Below, piece by piece: positions 7,098 through 12,408 of a stretch of DNA of 12,408 nt. How positions within the stretch are numbered: the first letter of the stretch is position 1; the number at the start of each line of letters is the position of its first letter. A model generated the notes under the pieces. That model searched no databases and was not told the DNA's origin. It saw only the letters and a program-made list of their open reading frames with translations. The stretch comes from Dokdonella_A sp035263065 (GTDB lineage Bacteria > Pseudomonadota > Gammaproteobacteria > Xanthomonadales > Rhodanobacteraceae), in contig DATFRS010000250.1 in the NCBI GenBank assembly GCA_035263065.1, positions 1-12,408 of the forward strand, in the 5' to 3' direction. A program made the translations under genes and the position numbers.

Positions 7098-7126
7098 GCC
7101 GGCGTGCAGTATGCATTAATGCCGGC
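7098..7126. promoter_or_regulatory. Operator-like palindromes
   Basis: GCATTAATGC (7113-7122) is a perfect 10-base palindrome. It lies inside a stretch bounded by two copies of the palindromic GCCGGC (7098-7103 and 7121-7126, the latter overlapping it). It sits just downstream of the predicted start point of the minus-strand promoter at 7140-7167, where a repressor could act. No known regulator site is recognised. Confidence 0.25.
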
Positions 7127-7139
7127 TGAATAGGGTTAA

Positions 7140-7167
7140 ATTTTATGGAGGATTAAAGGCTTATCCA
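7140..7167 (-). promoter_or_regulatory. Candidate sigma-70 promoter for the secreted-protein gene
   Basis: On the minus strand TGGATA (7167-7162, four of six -35 matches) and TAAAAT (7145-7140, five of six -10 matches) are separated by 16 bases. The region is AT-rich in an otherwise GC-rich window and points toward the start codon at 6956. It would give a leader of roughly 175 bases. It lies just past the candidate pyrF terminator, so the gene probably has its own transcription. Confidence 0.45.
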
Positions 7168-7188
7168 TTTTGCTTAAGACGTCACACA

Positions 7189-7221
7189 AACCGGAAAAAC
7201 CCGTCAGCGACGGTGCCGGTT
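7189..7221 (-). terminator. Intrinsic terminator overlapping the end of pyrF
   Basis: Read on the minus strand, CCGTC (7213-7209) and GACGG (7205-7201) form a 5-base stem with loop GCT, followed by G and five Ts (7199-7195). The stem contains the pyrF stop codon (7206-7204). An outer perfect 6-base stem, AACCGG (7221-7216) with CCGGTT (7194-7189), wraps around it. The T-run position supports rho-independent termination, although the inner stem is short. Confidence 0.5.
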
Positions 7222-8019
7222 GATGGCGTCGACCAGTGCTCTCGCCGCCGAGCGGGCGGAGTCGGCGAAGTCTTCGCCGGAACCCGCGTAGAGGATTGCG
7301 CGGGACGAACTGATGACGAGGCCCGTGCCGTCGTCGGTCGAACCCTCGCGCACGACGGCTTCGACATCGCCGCCTTGCGCACCTACGCCCGGGACGAGCA
7401 CGGGCATGTCATCTACGATCGCGCGAACGTCCGAGAGTTCCTTCGGATAGGTCGCTCCGACGACGAGCGCGCAATTTTTGTGCGTGTTCCATTCGTTGGC
7501 GACGATGTTCGCAACATGCTGGTAAAGCTTTCGTTCGCCGACCGTTAGATCCTGCAGATCGCGCGCACCGGCATTCGATGTTCGGCAGAGGATCACGACG
7601 CCCTTGTCCGCGCGCGCGAGGAACGGCTCGAGCGCATCGCGGCCGAGATACGGGTTCACAGTCACCGCGTCGGCGCGATAGCGATCGAACGCTTCCGACG
7701 CGTAGAACGCCGCCGTGCTGCCGATGTCGCCGCGCTTGGCGTCGAGGATCACCGGCACGCCCGGATGCTGCGCGTGGATGTGCGCGATCAGGCGTTCGAG
7801 CGCATCTTCCGCGCGATGCGCGGCGAAGTGCGCGATCTGCGGCTTGAAGCAGCAGACGAGATCGGCCGTCGCGTCGACGATCGCGCGGCAGAATTCGAAG
7901 ATCGCGTCGGGCTTTCCGCGAAGGTGCGCGGGGAAGCGCGAGGGCTCGGGATCGAGGCCGACGCAGACGAGCGAGTTGTTGCGGCGCCAGGCTTGCTTGA
8001 GCGAATCGACGAAGGTCAT
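7204..8019 (-). CDS. pyrF: Orotidine 5'-phosphate decarboxylase, type 2
   Basis: PyrF converts orotidine 5'-phosphate to UMP, the last step of de novo pyrimidine synthesis in the cytosol. The 271-residue length and the N-terminal motif VCVGLDPEPSRFP (18-30) mark the longer type-2 subfamily rather than the roughly 245-residue E. coli type. The catalytic segment is ILDAKRGDIGSTA (91-103), with the Asp-Lys-x-x-Asp charge network at D93, K95 and D98. VNPYLG (121-126), LCRTSNAGA (144-152) and the phosphate-binding region VPGVGAQGGD (209-218) to ISSSRAILYA (236-245) are in the expected places. The ATG at 8019 is preceded by a good ribosome site (GGGAAAGG on the minus strand, 8036-8029). The gene follows ettA on the same strand after 128 bases that hold a palindromic repeat, so it is probably transcribed separately or after attenuation. 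Confidence 0.97.
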   Translation of the reverse strand: MTFVDSLKQAWRRNNSLVCVGLDPEPSRFPAHLRGKPDAIFEFCRAIVDATADLVCCFKPQIAHFAAHRAEDALERLIAHIHAQHPGVPVILDAKRGDIGSTAAFYASEAFDRYRADAVTVNPYLGRDALEPFLARADKGVVILCRTSNAGARDLQDLTVGERKLYQHVANIVANEWNTHKNCALVVGATYPKELSDVRAIVDDMPVLVPGVGAQGGDVEAVVREGSTDDGTGLVISSSRAILYAGSGEDFADSARSAARALVDAINRHRR

Positions 8020-8034
8020 GGCGGCGTGCCTTTC

Positions 8035-8130
8035 CCTTCTCCCGCTTGCGGGAGAAGGTGCCGGAGGCGGATGAGGGAGGCTTTTCGCAAGCGTGCCCTC
8101 ACCCTACCCTCTCCCGCAAGCGGGAGAGGG
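8035..8130. repeat. Composite palindromic intergenic repeat (REP/MITE-like)
   Basis: Two near-identical palindromes frame a 96-base element. The left one (8035-8058) has an 11-base perfect stem with loop TT; the right one (8107-8130) has an 11-base perfect stem with loop AA. Both share the core CTCCCGC...GCGGGAG. The inner flanks are also partly complementary (TGAGGG at 8073-8078 against CCCTCA at 8096-8101), so the whole unit can fold as one long inverted repeat. From memory, CTCTCCCGC-type palindromes are dispersed in many high-GC proteobacteria. It lies between the ettA stop and the pyrF ribosome site. There is no T-run after either stem, so it is a repeat rather than a standard terminator, though it could end or slow ettA transcripts. 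Confidence 0.75.
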
Positions 8131-8147
8131 GATGAAGTGCGCGGTGC

Positions 8148-9809
8148 TCACGCAAGCTTCTTGTAACGGATGCGATGCGGCTGCGCGGCTTCGTCGCCGA
8201 GGCGGCGCTTCTTGTCTTCCTCGTACTCGCGGTAGTTGCCCTGGAAGAACTCGACGTGCGAGTCGCCCTCGAACGCGAGGATGTGCGTCGCGATGCGGTC
8301 GAGGAACCAGCGGTCGTGCGAGATCACCATCGCGCAGCCGGGGAATTCGAGCAGCGCCTCTTCGAGCGCGCGCAGCGTCTCGACGTCGAGGTCGTTCGAC
8401 GGCTCGTCGAGCAGCAGCACGTTGCCGCCCTGCATCAGCGTCTTGGCGAGATGCAGGCGTCCGCGCTCGCCGCCCGAGAGCTGGCCGACGATCTTCTGCT
8501 GGTCGGCGCCCTTGAAGTTGAACCGGCCGATGTAGCCGCGCGAGGGCGTCTGGTACCTGCCGACCGTGATCATGTCGGCGCCGCCGGAGACTTCCTGCCA
8601 CACGGTCTTCGAGCCGCTCAGCGCTTCGCGCGACTGGTCGACGTAGGCGAGCTTCACGGTCGTGCCGGTGACGATCTCGCCGCTGTCGGGCTTCTCGACG
8701 CCGGTGATCAGCTTGAAGAACGTCGACTTGCCGGCGCCGTTCGGGCCGATGATGCCGACGATCGCGCCGGGCGGCACCTTGAAGCTAAGGTCATCGATCA
8801 GCAGGCGATCGCCGAACGACTTCGAGACGTGCTTGAACTCGACGACGAGATCGCCGAGCCGCTCGCCCGGCGGGATGTAGATCTCGTTGGTCTCGTTGCG
8901 CTGCTGGTATTCGACGGCGTTGAGCTCCTCGAACCGGTTGAGGCGCGCCTTGCCCTTCGACTGGCGGCCCTTGGCGCCCTGGCGCACCCATTCGAGCTCG
9001 CGCTGGATCGCCTTGCGGCGCGCCTTCTCGCCGGCCTCTTCCTGCTGCAGGCGCGCGTCCTTCTGCTCGAGCCACGACGAGTAGTTGCCCTTCCACGGAA
9101 TGCCGCGGCCGCGATCGAGCTCGAGGATCCACTCGGCCGCGTTGTCGAGGAAGTAGCGATCGTGCGTGACCGCGACGACGGTGCCCGGGAAGTTCTGCAG
9201 GAAGTGCTCGAGCCACTCGACCGACTCGGCGTCGAGATGGTTCGTCGGCTCGTCGAGCAGCAGCATGTCGGGCTTAGAAAGCAGCAGCCGGCACAGCGCG
9301 ACGCGGCGCTTCTCGCCGCCGGAGAGGTTCGCGATCTTCGCGTCCCACGGCGGCAGGCGCAGCGCATCGGCCGCGATCTCGAGCGTGCGCTCCAAGGTGT
9401 GCGCATCGCTCGTGGCGAGGATCGCCTCGAGCCGCTGCTGCTCGGCCGCGAGCTTGTCGAAATCGGCGCCTTCCTCGGCGTAGGCGGCGTAGACGGCCTC
9501 GAGCTTGGCCTGGGCCTCGAAGATCTCGCCGACGCCTTCCTCGACGGTCTGGCGCACGGTCTTTTCCGGGTCGAGCTGCGGCTCCTGCGGGAGGAAGCCG
9601 ATCTTGATGTCGGGCTGCGGACGGGCCTCGCCGTTGTAGTCCTTGTCGACGCCGGCCATGATCCGGAGCACCGTCGATTTGCCCGAGCCGTTCAGGCCCA
9701 GGAGGCCGATCTTGGCGCCCGGGAAGAACGACAGCGAGATGTCCTTGATGATTTCGCGCTTCGGGGGGACGACCTTGCTGACCCCGATCATGGTGTAGAT
9801 GTACTGCAT
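8148..9809 (-). CDS. ettA: Energy-dependent translational throttle protein EttA (ABC-F)
   Basis: A soluble ABC-F ATPase of 553 residues; E. coli EttA has 555. EttA binds the ribosomal E site and gates entry into elongation according to the ATP/ADP ratio. Two ABC cassettes are complete: Walker A GLNGSGKS (38-45), signature LSGGE (162-166) and Walker B LLLDEP (183-188); then GPNGAGKST (355-363), LSGGE (444-448) and LLLDEP (465-470). Catalytic glutamates are E187 and E469. A helical arm lies at about 93-140, and the charged linker (about 245-320, with RELEWVRQGAKGRQSKGKAR) is the tRNA-interaction region. The start at 9809 is chosen because YIYTMIGVSKVVPPKR is the EttA N-terminus; the frame stays open upstream to 10019, but that part is unlike the family and would overlap glyA. 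It is transcribed divergently from glyA. Confidence 0.96.
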   Translation of the reverse strand: MQYIYTMIGVSKVVPPKREIIKDISLSFFPGAKIGLLGLNGSGKSTVLRIMAGVDKDYNGEARPQPDIKIGFLPQEPQLDPEKTVRQTVEEGVGEIFEAQAKLEAVYAAYAEEGADFDKLAAEQQRLEAILATSDAHTLERTLEIAADALRLPPWDAKIANLSGGEKRRVALCRLLLSKPDMLLLDEPTNHLDAESVEWLEHFLQNFPGTVVAVTHDRYFLDNAAEWILELDRGRGIPWKGNYSSWLEQKDARLQQEEAGEKARRKAIQRELEWVRQGAKGRQSKGKARLNRFEELNAVEYQQRNETNEIYIPPGERLGDLVVEFKHVSKSFGDRLLIDDLSFKVPPGAIVGIIGPNGAGKSTFFKLITGVEKPDSGEIVTGTTVKLAYVDQSREALSGSKTVWQEVSGGADMITVGRYQTPSRGYIGRFNFKGADQQKIVGQLSGGERGRLHLAKTLMQGGNVLLLDEPSNDLDVETLRALEEALLEFPGCAMVISHDRWFLDRIATHILAFEGDSHVEFFQGNYREYEEDKKRRLGDEAAQPHRIRYKKLA

Positions 9810-9891
9810 TGCCGGCGTTGCTCCATGGCGCACGCGAAGCCGGCGGCGTGAAGCTCGGCCGGGCGTGCCAGAAAAAGGCGGGAAGCCGCTG

Positions 9892-9920
9892 ATTATCGCC
9901 GATCCGGCCGTCCATCGCCA
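9892..9920 (-). promoter_or_regulatory. Candidate sigma-70 promoter for ettA
   Basis: On the minus strand GATAAT (9897-9892) matches five of six -10 positions, with TGGCGA (9920-9915, three of six) 17 bases upstream. The leader to the ettA start would be about 75 bases. It stands back to back with the candidate glyA promoter, with only 11 bases between the two -35 boxes. Confidence 0.4.
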
Positions 9921-9931
9921 TGCCGCGGCGG

Positions 9932-9965
9932 TTGGGTGGCCGCCTGCGAGCCTGTAACATCCGCG
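9932..9965 (+). promoter_or_regulatory. Candidate promoter for glyA
   Basis: TTGGGT (9932-9937, three of six -35 matches) and TAACAT (9955-9960, four of six -10 matches) are 17 bases apart. The -10 is followed by CCGCG, as in the candidate before wzm. The start codon of glyA lies 36 bases after the -10 box, which leaves no room for a glycine riboswitch. The GC-rich discriminator would suit stringent control, but such bases are expected by chance in this genome. Confidence 0.38.
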
Positions 9966-9996
9966 GCATTTCCCCCGCCGAGGCCGGATTTCGCCC

Positions 9997-11250
9997 ATGT
10001 TTGCCAAGGACACGCGCATTGCCGGCTACGACGACGAGCTCGCCCAGGCGATCGCCGCCGAGCGCCGCCGCCAGGAAGACCACGTCGAGCTGATCGCGTC
10101 GGAGAACTACGCGAGCCCGCGCGTGCTCGAGGCCCAGGGCTCGGTGCTCACGAACAAGTACGCCGAAGGCTATCCCGGCAAGCGCTACTACGGCGGCTGC
10201 GAATATGTCGACATCGCCGAGAAGCTCGCCATCGAGCGCGTCAAGGCGCTGTTCGGCGCCGGTTACGCCAACGTGCAGCCGCACTCGGGCTCGCAGGCGA
10301 ACCAGGCCGTGTACTTCGCGCTGCTGAAGCCGGGCGACACGATCCTCGGCATGTCGCTCGCGCACGGCGGGCATCTCACGCACGGCGCCAAGGTCAACCT
10401 TTCCGGCAAGCTCTTCAACGCGGTGCAGTACGGCGTCGACGCGAACGGCCTGCTCGACTACGACCAGATCGACGAGCTGGCGCACGAGCACAAGCCGAAG
10501 ATGTTGATCGGCGGCTTCAGCGCGTACTCGCAGGTCGTCGACTGGGAGCGCATGGCGGCGATCGCGAAGTCGGTCGGCGCGTACTTCTTCGTCGACATGG
10601 CGCACGTCGCCGGCCTCGTCGCCGCGGGCGTCTATCCGAATCCGGTGCCGCACGCCGACGTCGTCACCTCGACCACGCACAAGACGCTGCGCGGCCCGCG
10701 CGGCGGCATCGTCGTCGCGAAGGGCGGCGACGAGGACCTCGAGAAGAAGCTGCAGAGCATCGTCTTCCCCGGCATCCAGGGCGGCCCGCTGATGCACGTG
10801 ATCGCCGCCAAGGCCGTCGCGTTCAAGGAAGCGCTCGAACCCGAATTCAAGACGTACCAGCAGCAGGTCGTGAAGAACGCGAAGGCGATGGCGAAGACGC
10901 TGATCGCGCGTGGCTACAAGGTCGTCTCGGGCGGCACCGAGAACCATCTCTTCCTCGTCGACCTGATCGGCCGCGACGTCACCGGCAAGGACGCCGAAGC
11001 CGCGCTCGGCGACGCGCACGTCACGGTCAACAAGAATGCGGTGCCGAACGATCCGCGCTCGCCGTTCGTGACGTCGGGTTTGCGCCTCGGTACGCCGGCG
11101 GTGACGACGCGCGGGTACGGCGAGAAGGAATGCGTCGACCTCGCGAACTGGATCTGCGATGTGCTTGATGCGCCGGCGGACAAAGGCGTCATCGAGAATG
11201 TGCGCGGAAAAGTCACCGCGCAGTGCCAGGCTTTTCCTGTTTATGGGTGA
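9997..11250 (+). CDS. glyA: Serine hydroxymethyltransferase
   Basis: GlyA is a cytosolic pyridoxal-phosphate enzyme that interconverts serine and glycine while loading one-carbon units onto tetrahydrofolate. The 417-residue length is exactly typical. Seen in order: ELIASENYASP (31-41), the tetramer and substrate segment NKYAEGYPGKRYYGG (53-67), VQPHSGSQANQAVY (93-106), MSLAHGGHLTHG (119-130), the cofactor-contacting D200 and H203 in FVDMAHVAG, and the Schiff-base lysine K229 in TSTTHKTLRGPRGG (224-237). The ATG at 9997 gives the usual MFAKD-like N-terminus; a GAGGCCGG ribosome site lies shortly upstream. It diverges from ettA and precedes nrdR, an order common in beta- and gammaproteobacteria. 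Its stop codon falls inside the first unit of a heptamer repeat. Confidence 0.98.
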   Translation: MFAKDTRIAGYDDELAQAIAAERRRQEDHVELIASENYASPRVLEAQGSVLTNKYAEGYPGKRYYGGCEYVDIAEKLAIERVKALFGAGYANVQPHSGSQANQAVYFALLKPGDTILGMSLAHGGHLTHGAKVNLSGKLFNAVQYGVDANGLLDYDQIDELAHEHKPKMLIGGFSAYSQVVDWERMAAIAKSVGAYFFVDMAHVAGLVAAGVYPNPVPHADVVTSTTHKTLRGPRGGIVVAKGGDEDLEKKLQSIVFPGIQGGPLMHVIAAKAVAFKEALEPEFKTYQQQVVKNAKAMAKTLIARGYKVVSGGTENHLFLVDLIGRDVTGKDAEAALGDAHVTVNKNAVPNDPRSPFVTSGLRLGTPAVTTRGYGEKECVDLANWICDVLDAPADKGVIENVRGKVTAQCQAFPVYG

Positions 11251-11274
11251 GCGGTGAGCCGTGAGCGGTGAGCG
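11247..11274 (+). repeat. Four tandem GTGAGC[GC] heptamers
   Basis: Four consecutive 7-base units read GTGAGCG, GTGAGCC, GTGAGCG, GTGAGCG. The glyA stop codon TGA (11248-11250) is part of the first unit, so the array starts exactly at the end of the gene. An inverted copy of about two and a half units lies at 11310-11326. The origin could be slippage or an intergenic repeat family of this lineage. Confidence 0.7.
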
Positions 11275-11326
11275 GAAAAGGAAAGCGGACATCGTCGTGA
11301 GCTCTTTCTGCTCACCGCTCACGGCT
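11257..11326. other. Long inverted repeat between glyA and nrdR
   Basis: Bases 11257-11273 are perfectly complementary to 11310-11326 (17 of 17). Pairing can extend inward to about 22 pairs with one G-U, leaving a loop of about 26 bases. In RNA this would be a stable hairpin ending 22 bases before the nrdR start codon. No T-run follows the stem, so it is not a normal intrinsic terminator. It may protect the glyA 3' end, attenuate read-through into nrdR, or simply be a palindromic repeat. Confidence 0.6.
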
Positions 11327-11348
11327 GAGCGAGCGTACCGCTGACCCC

Positions 11349-11867
11349 ATGCACTGCCCCTTCTGCCAGCACGACGACACCCGCGTCATCGACTCGCGCG
11401 TCTCCGAGGACGGCGCGACGATCCGCCGGCGGCGCGAGTGCGAGGCGTGCGGCGAGCGCTTCAACACGTTCGAGACGGCGGAAATCAAGCTGCCGGCGGT
11501 CATCAAGAGCGACGACCGGCGCGAGACGTTCGATGAATTGAAGCTCCGCGCCGGCTTCCAGCGCGCGCTGCAGAAGCGGCCCGTGTCGAGCGAGCAGGTC
11601 GATGCGGCCGTGCGCACCGTCGTCGAGGAGCTGCGTCGCAGCGGCGAGCGCGAGGTGCCGTCGATGCGCATCGGCGAGCTCGTCATGCGCGAGCTCAAGA
11701 AGCTCGACCAGGTCGCCTACATCCGCTTCGCGTCGGTCTATCGCAGCTTCCAGGACGTGCAGGAATTCCGCGAGGAGATCGAGCGCCTGCAGCGCGACCT
11801 GCCCGCGATCGAAGGCCTGCAGCTGCCGCTGCTCGACGAGCCCGTCCCGCGCAAAGTCAAAGGCTGA
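11349..11867 (+). CDS. nrdR: Transcriptional repressor NrdR
   Basis: NrdR represses ribonucleotide reductase genes by sensing ATP/dATP through an ATP-cone and binding paired NrdR boxes. The 172-residue length is slightly above the common 150-160. The N-terminal zinc ribbon has C3, C6, C31 and C34 in CPFC and CEAC, with the conserved VIDSRVSEDGATIRRRREC between them. The ATP-cone follows at about 49-139 (LPAVIKSDDRRETFD, AGFQRALQKRPVSSEQVD, MRELKKLDQVAYIRFASVYRSF). The tail after 140 (EEIERLQRDLP) matches the Xanthomonas-type extension as I recall it. The ATG at 11349 places the zinc ribbon at residue 3, as always in this family; the ribosome site before it is poor. It follows glyA across a 98-base gap with a long inverted repeat, and ribD begins seven bases after its stop. 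No NrdR box was seen in the window. Confidence 0.97.
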   Translation: MHCPFCQHDDTRVIDSRVSEDGATIRRRRECEACGERFNTFETAEIKLPAVIKSDDRRETFDELKLRAGFQRALQKRPVSSEQVDAAVRTVVEELRRSGEREVPSMRIGELVMRELKKLDQVAYIRFASVYRSFQDVQEFREEIERLQRDLPAIEGLQLPLLDEPVPRKVKG

Positions 11868-11874
11868 GCCGGCC

Positions 11875-12408
11875 GTGTTCTCGGCGAGCGACCATGCGCT
11901 GATGGCGCGCGCGCTCCGGCTCGCCGAGCGCGCGCTCTGGACGACGCAACCGAATCCGCGCGTCGGCTGCGTGATCGCGCGCGGCGACGCCGTTGTCGGC
12001 GAAGGCTGGCACCAGCGTGCCGGCGGTCCGCACGCCGAAGTCTTCGCGCTGCGCGACGCCGGCGACCGCGCACGCGGCGCGACGGCTTACGTCACGCTCG
12101 AACCCTGCGGCAAGCAGGGCCGCACGCCGCCGTGCGCCGACGCGCTGATCGAGGCCGGCATCGCGCGCGTCGTCATCGCGAGCGAGGACGCGTTCCAGCA
12201 AGGCGCCGGCGCGCTCGATCGCCTGCGCGCCGCGGGCATCGCGATCGAGTCGGGCCTCCTGCGCGAGCCCGCGCGCGAGCTGAATCGCGGCTTCTTCAGC
12301 CGCATCGAACGCAAGCGGCCGTGGGTGCGCATCAAGACCGCGACGACGCTCGACGGCCGCACGGCGCTGGCGAGCGGCGAGTCGAAGTGGATCAGCAGCG
12401 AAGCCTCG
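11875..12408 (+). CDS. ribD: Riboflavin biosynthesis protein RibD (N-terminal part)
   Basis: RibD is bifunctional: an N-terminal zinc deaminase acts on the first pyrimidine intermediate after GTP cyclohydrolase II, and a C-terminal reductase reduces its ribosyl side chain. The open frame runs off the right edge after 178 residues, so only the deaminase and the start of the reductase are seen. The GTG at 11875 is chosen because FSASDHALMARALRLAERA is the normal RibD N-terminus; the first in-frame ATG (11902) would cut into that helix. An AAGG site lies 11 bases upstream. Motifs: QPNPRVGCVIA (25-35), the zinc ligand and proton shuttle in HAE (53-55), and zinc ligands C78 and C87 in EPCGKQGRTPPC (76-87). 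The reductase begins at about 150 with RIKTATTLDGRTA (152-164). The usual DP-containing segment after the deaminase core reads ASEDAFQQGAG. It is probably cotranscribed with nrdR. Confidence 0.95.
   Translation, partial: MFSASDHALMARALRLAERALWTTQPNPRVGCVIARGDAVVGEGWHQRAGGPHAEVFALRDAGDRARGATAYVTLEPCGKQGRTPPCADALIEAGIARVVIASEDAFQQGAGALDRLRAAGIAIESGLLREPARELNRGFFSRIERKRPWVRIKTATTLDGRTALASGESKWISSEAS

Larger units (their letters stand above)
6957..7203. other. Gene-free stretch between pyrF and the secreted-protein gene
   Basis: This stretch of 247 bases has no convincing gene on either strand. The part near pyrF (about 7105-7200) is markedly AT-rich compared with the rest of the window. It carries a candidate promoter reading toward the secreted-protein gene, and a palindrome (7113-7122) lies beside it. 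The middle holds a strong GC hairpin (7044-7067). The last 50 bases before the start codon at 6956 show no strong ribosome site. Confidence 0.6.

Noticed and set aside
8175..9851. A 558-codon plus-strand open frame opposite ettA
   Set aside because: Mirror of EttA codons, rich in Leu/Arg/Glu/Val/Asp repeats typical of a shadow frame.
9872..9890. Mini hairpin plus T-run on the minus strand in front of ettA, as a leader attenuator
   Set aside because: The stem is only four base pairs, and the likely start of transcription (about 9885) lies inside it.
9961..9996. Glycine riboswitch before glyA
   Set aside because: The leader after the candidate promoter is only about 30 bases, far too short for an aptamer, and no matching fold was seen.
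9810..10019. Upstream extension of the ettA frame
   Set aside because: It would overlap the glyA start and adds residues absent from EttA; the ATG at 9809 gives the family length.
9274..11322. A 682-codon minus-strand open frame covering glyA and the start of ettA
   Set aside because: It runs antisense to glyA and out of frame with ettA; both real genes have full family motifs.
11247..11326. CRISPR-like array
   Set aside because: Units are only seven bases, tandem without spacers, and no cas genes are present.

Overview
The window is high-GC bacterial chromosome with tightly packed genes. It most resembles a gammaproteobacterium of the Xanthomonadales (Lysobacteraceae/Rhodanobacteraceae side). 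This rests on the glyA-nrdR-ribD order and on NrdR, GlyA and the RibD N-terminus, which read very much like Xanthomonas-type proteins from memory. The type-2 PyrF also looks like betaproteobacterial ones, so the order-level call is inference. No window-wide search was possible.

Region 1 (1-408) is the 3' end of a parvulin-type peptidyl-prolyl isomerase gene, cut by the left edge. Region 2 (521-6277, + strand) is a compact polysaccharide-export operon: Wzm-type ABC permease, Wzt-type ATPase with a C-terminal extension, a SAM methyltransferase with a coiled-coil tail, a 621-residue glycosyltransferase-like protein with an unexplained N-terminal domain, and a GT2 glycosyltransferase. Two junctions overlap by four bases (GTGA, ATGA), so the genes are probably co-translated. 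Together they suggest assembly, modification or capping, and ABC-dependent export of a surface glycan such as an O-antigen. No sugar-nucleotide or lipid-carrier initiation genes are in view.

Region 3 (6312-7203, - strand) holds one unrecognised secreted protein with six cysteines, plus a 247-base gene-free stretch that is partly AT-rich. That stretch has a plausible promoter, a 10-base palindrome and a strong hairpin. Region 4 (7204-9809, - strand) holds pyrF and ettA, separated by a composite 96-base palindromic repeat whose arm abuts the pyrF ribosome binding site.

Region 5 (9997-12408, + strand) is glyA, nrdR and the start of ribD. A heptamer repeat and its inverted copy lie between glyA and nrdR. 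nrdR and ribD are seven bases apart. ettA and glyA diverge from a 187-base region with plausible back-to-back promoters.

The least ordinary item is the 3465-5330 gene: a GT-A-like glycosyltransferase core behind a domain that looks like a PqqD/RRE-type winged helix. No RNA genes, insertion sequences or CRISPR arrays were seen, and no gene-free stretch exceeds 300 bases.
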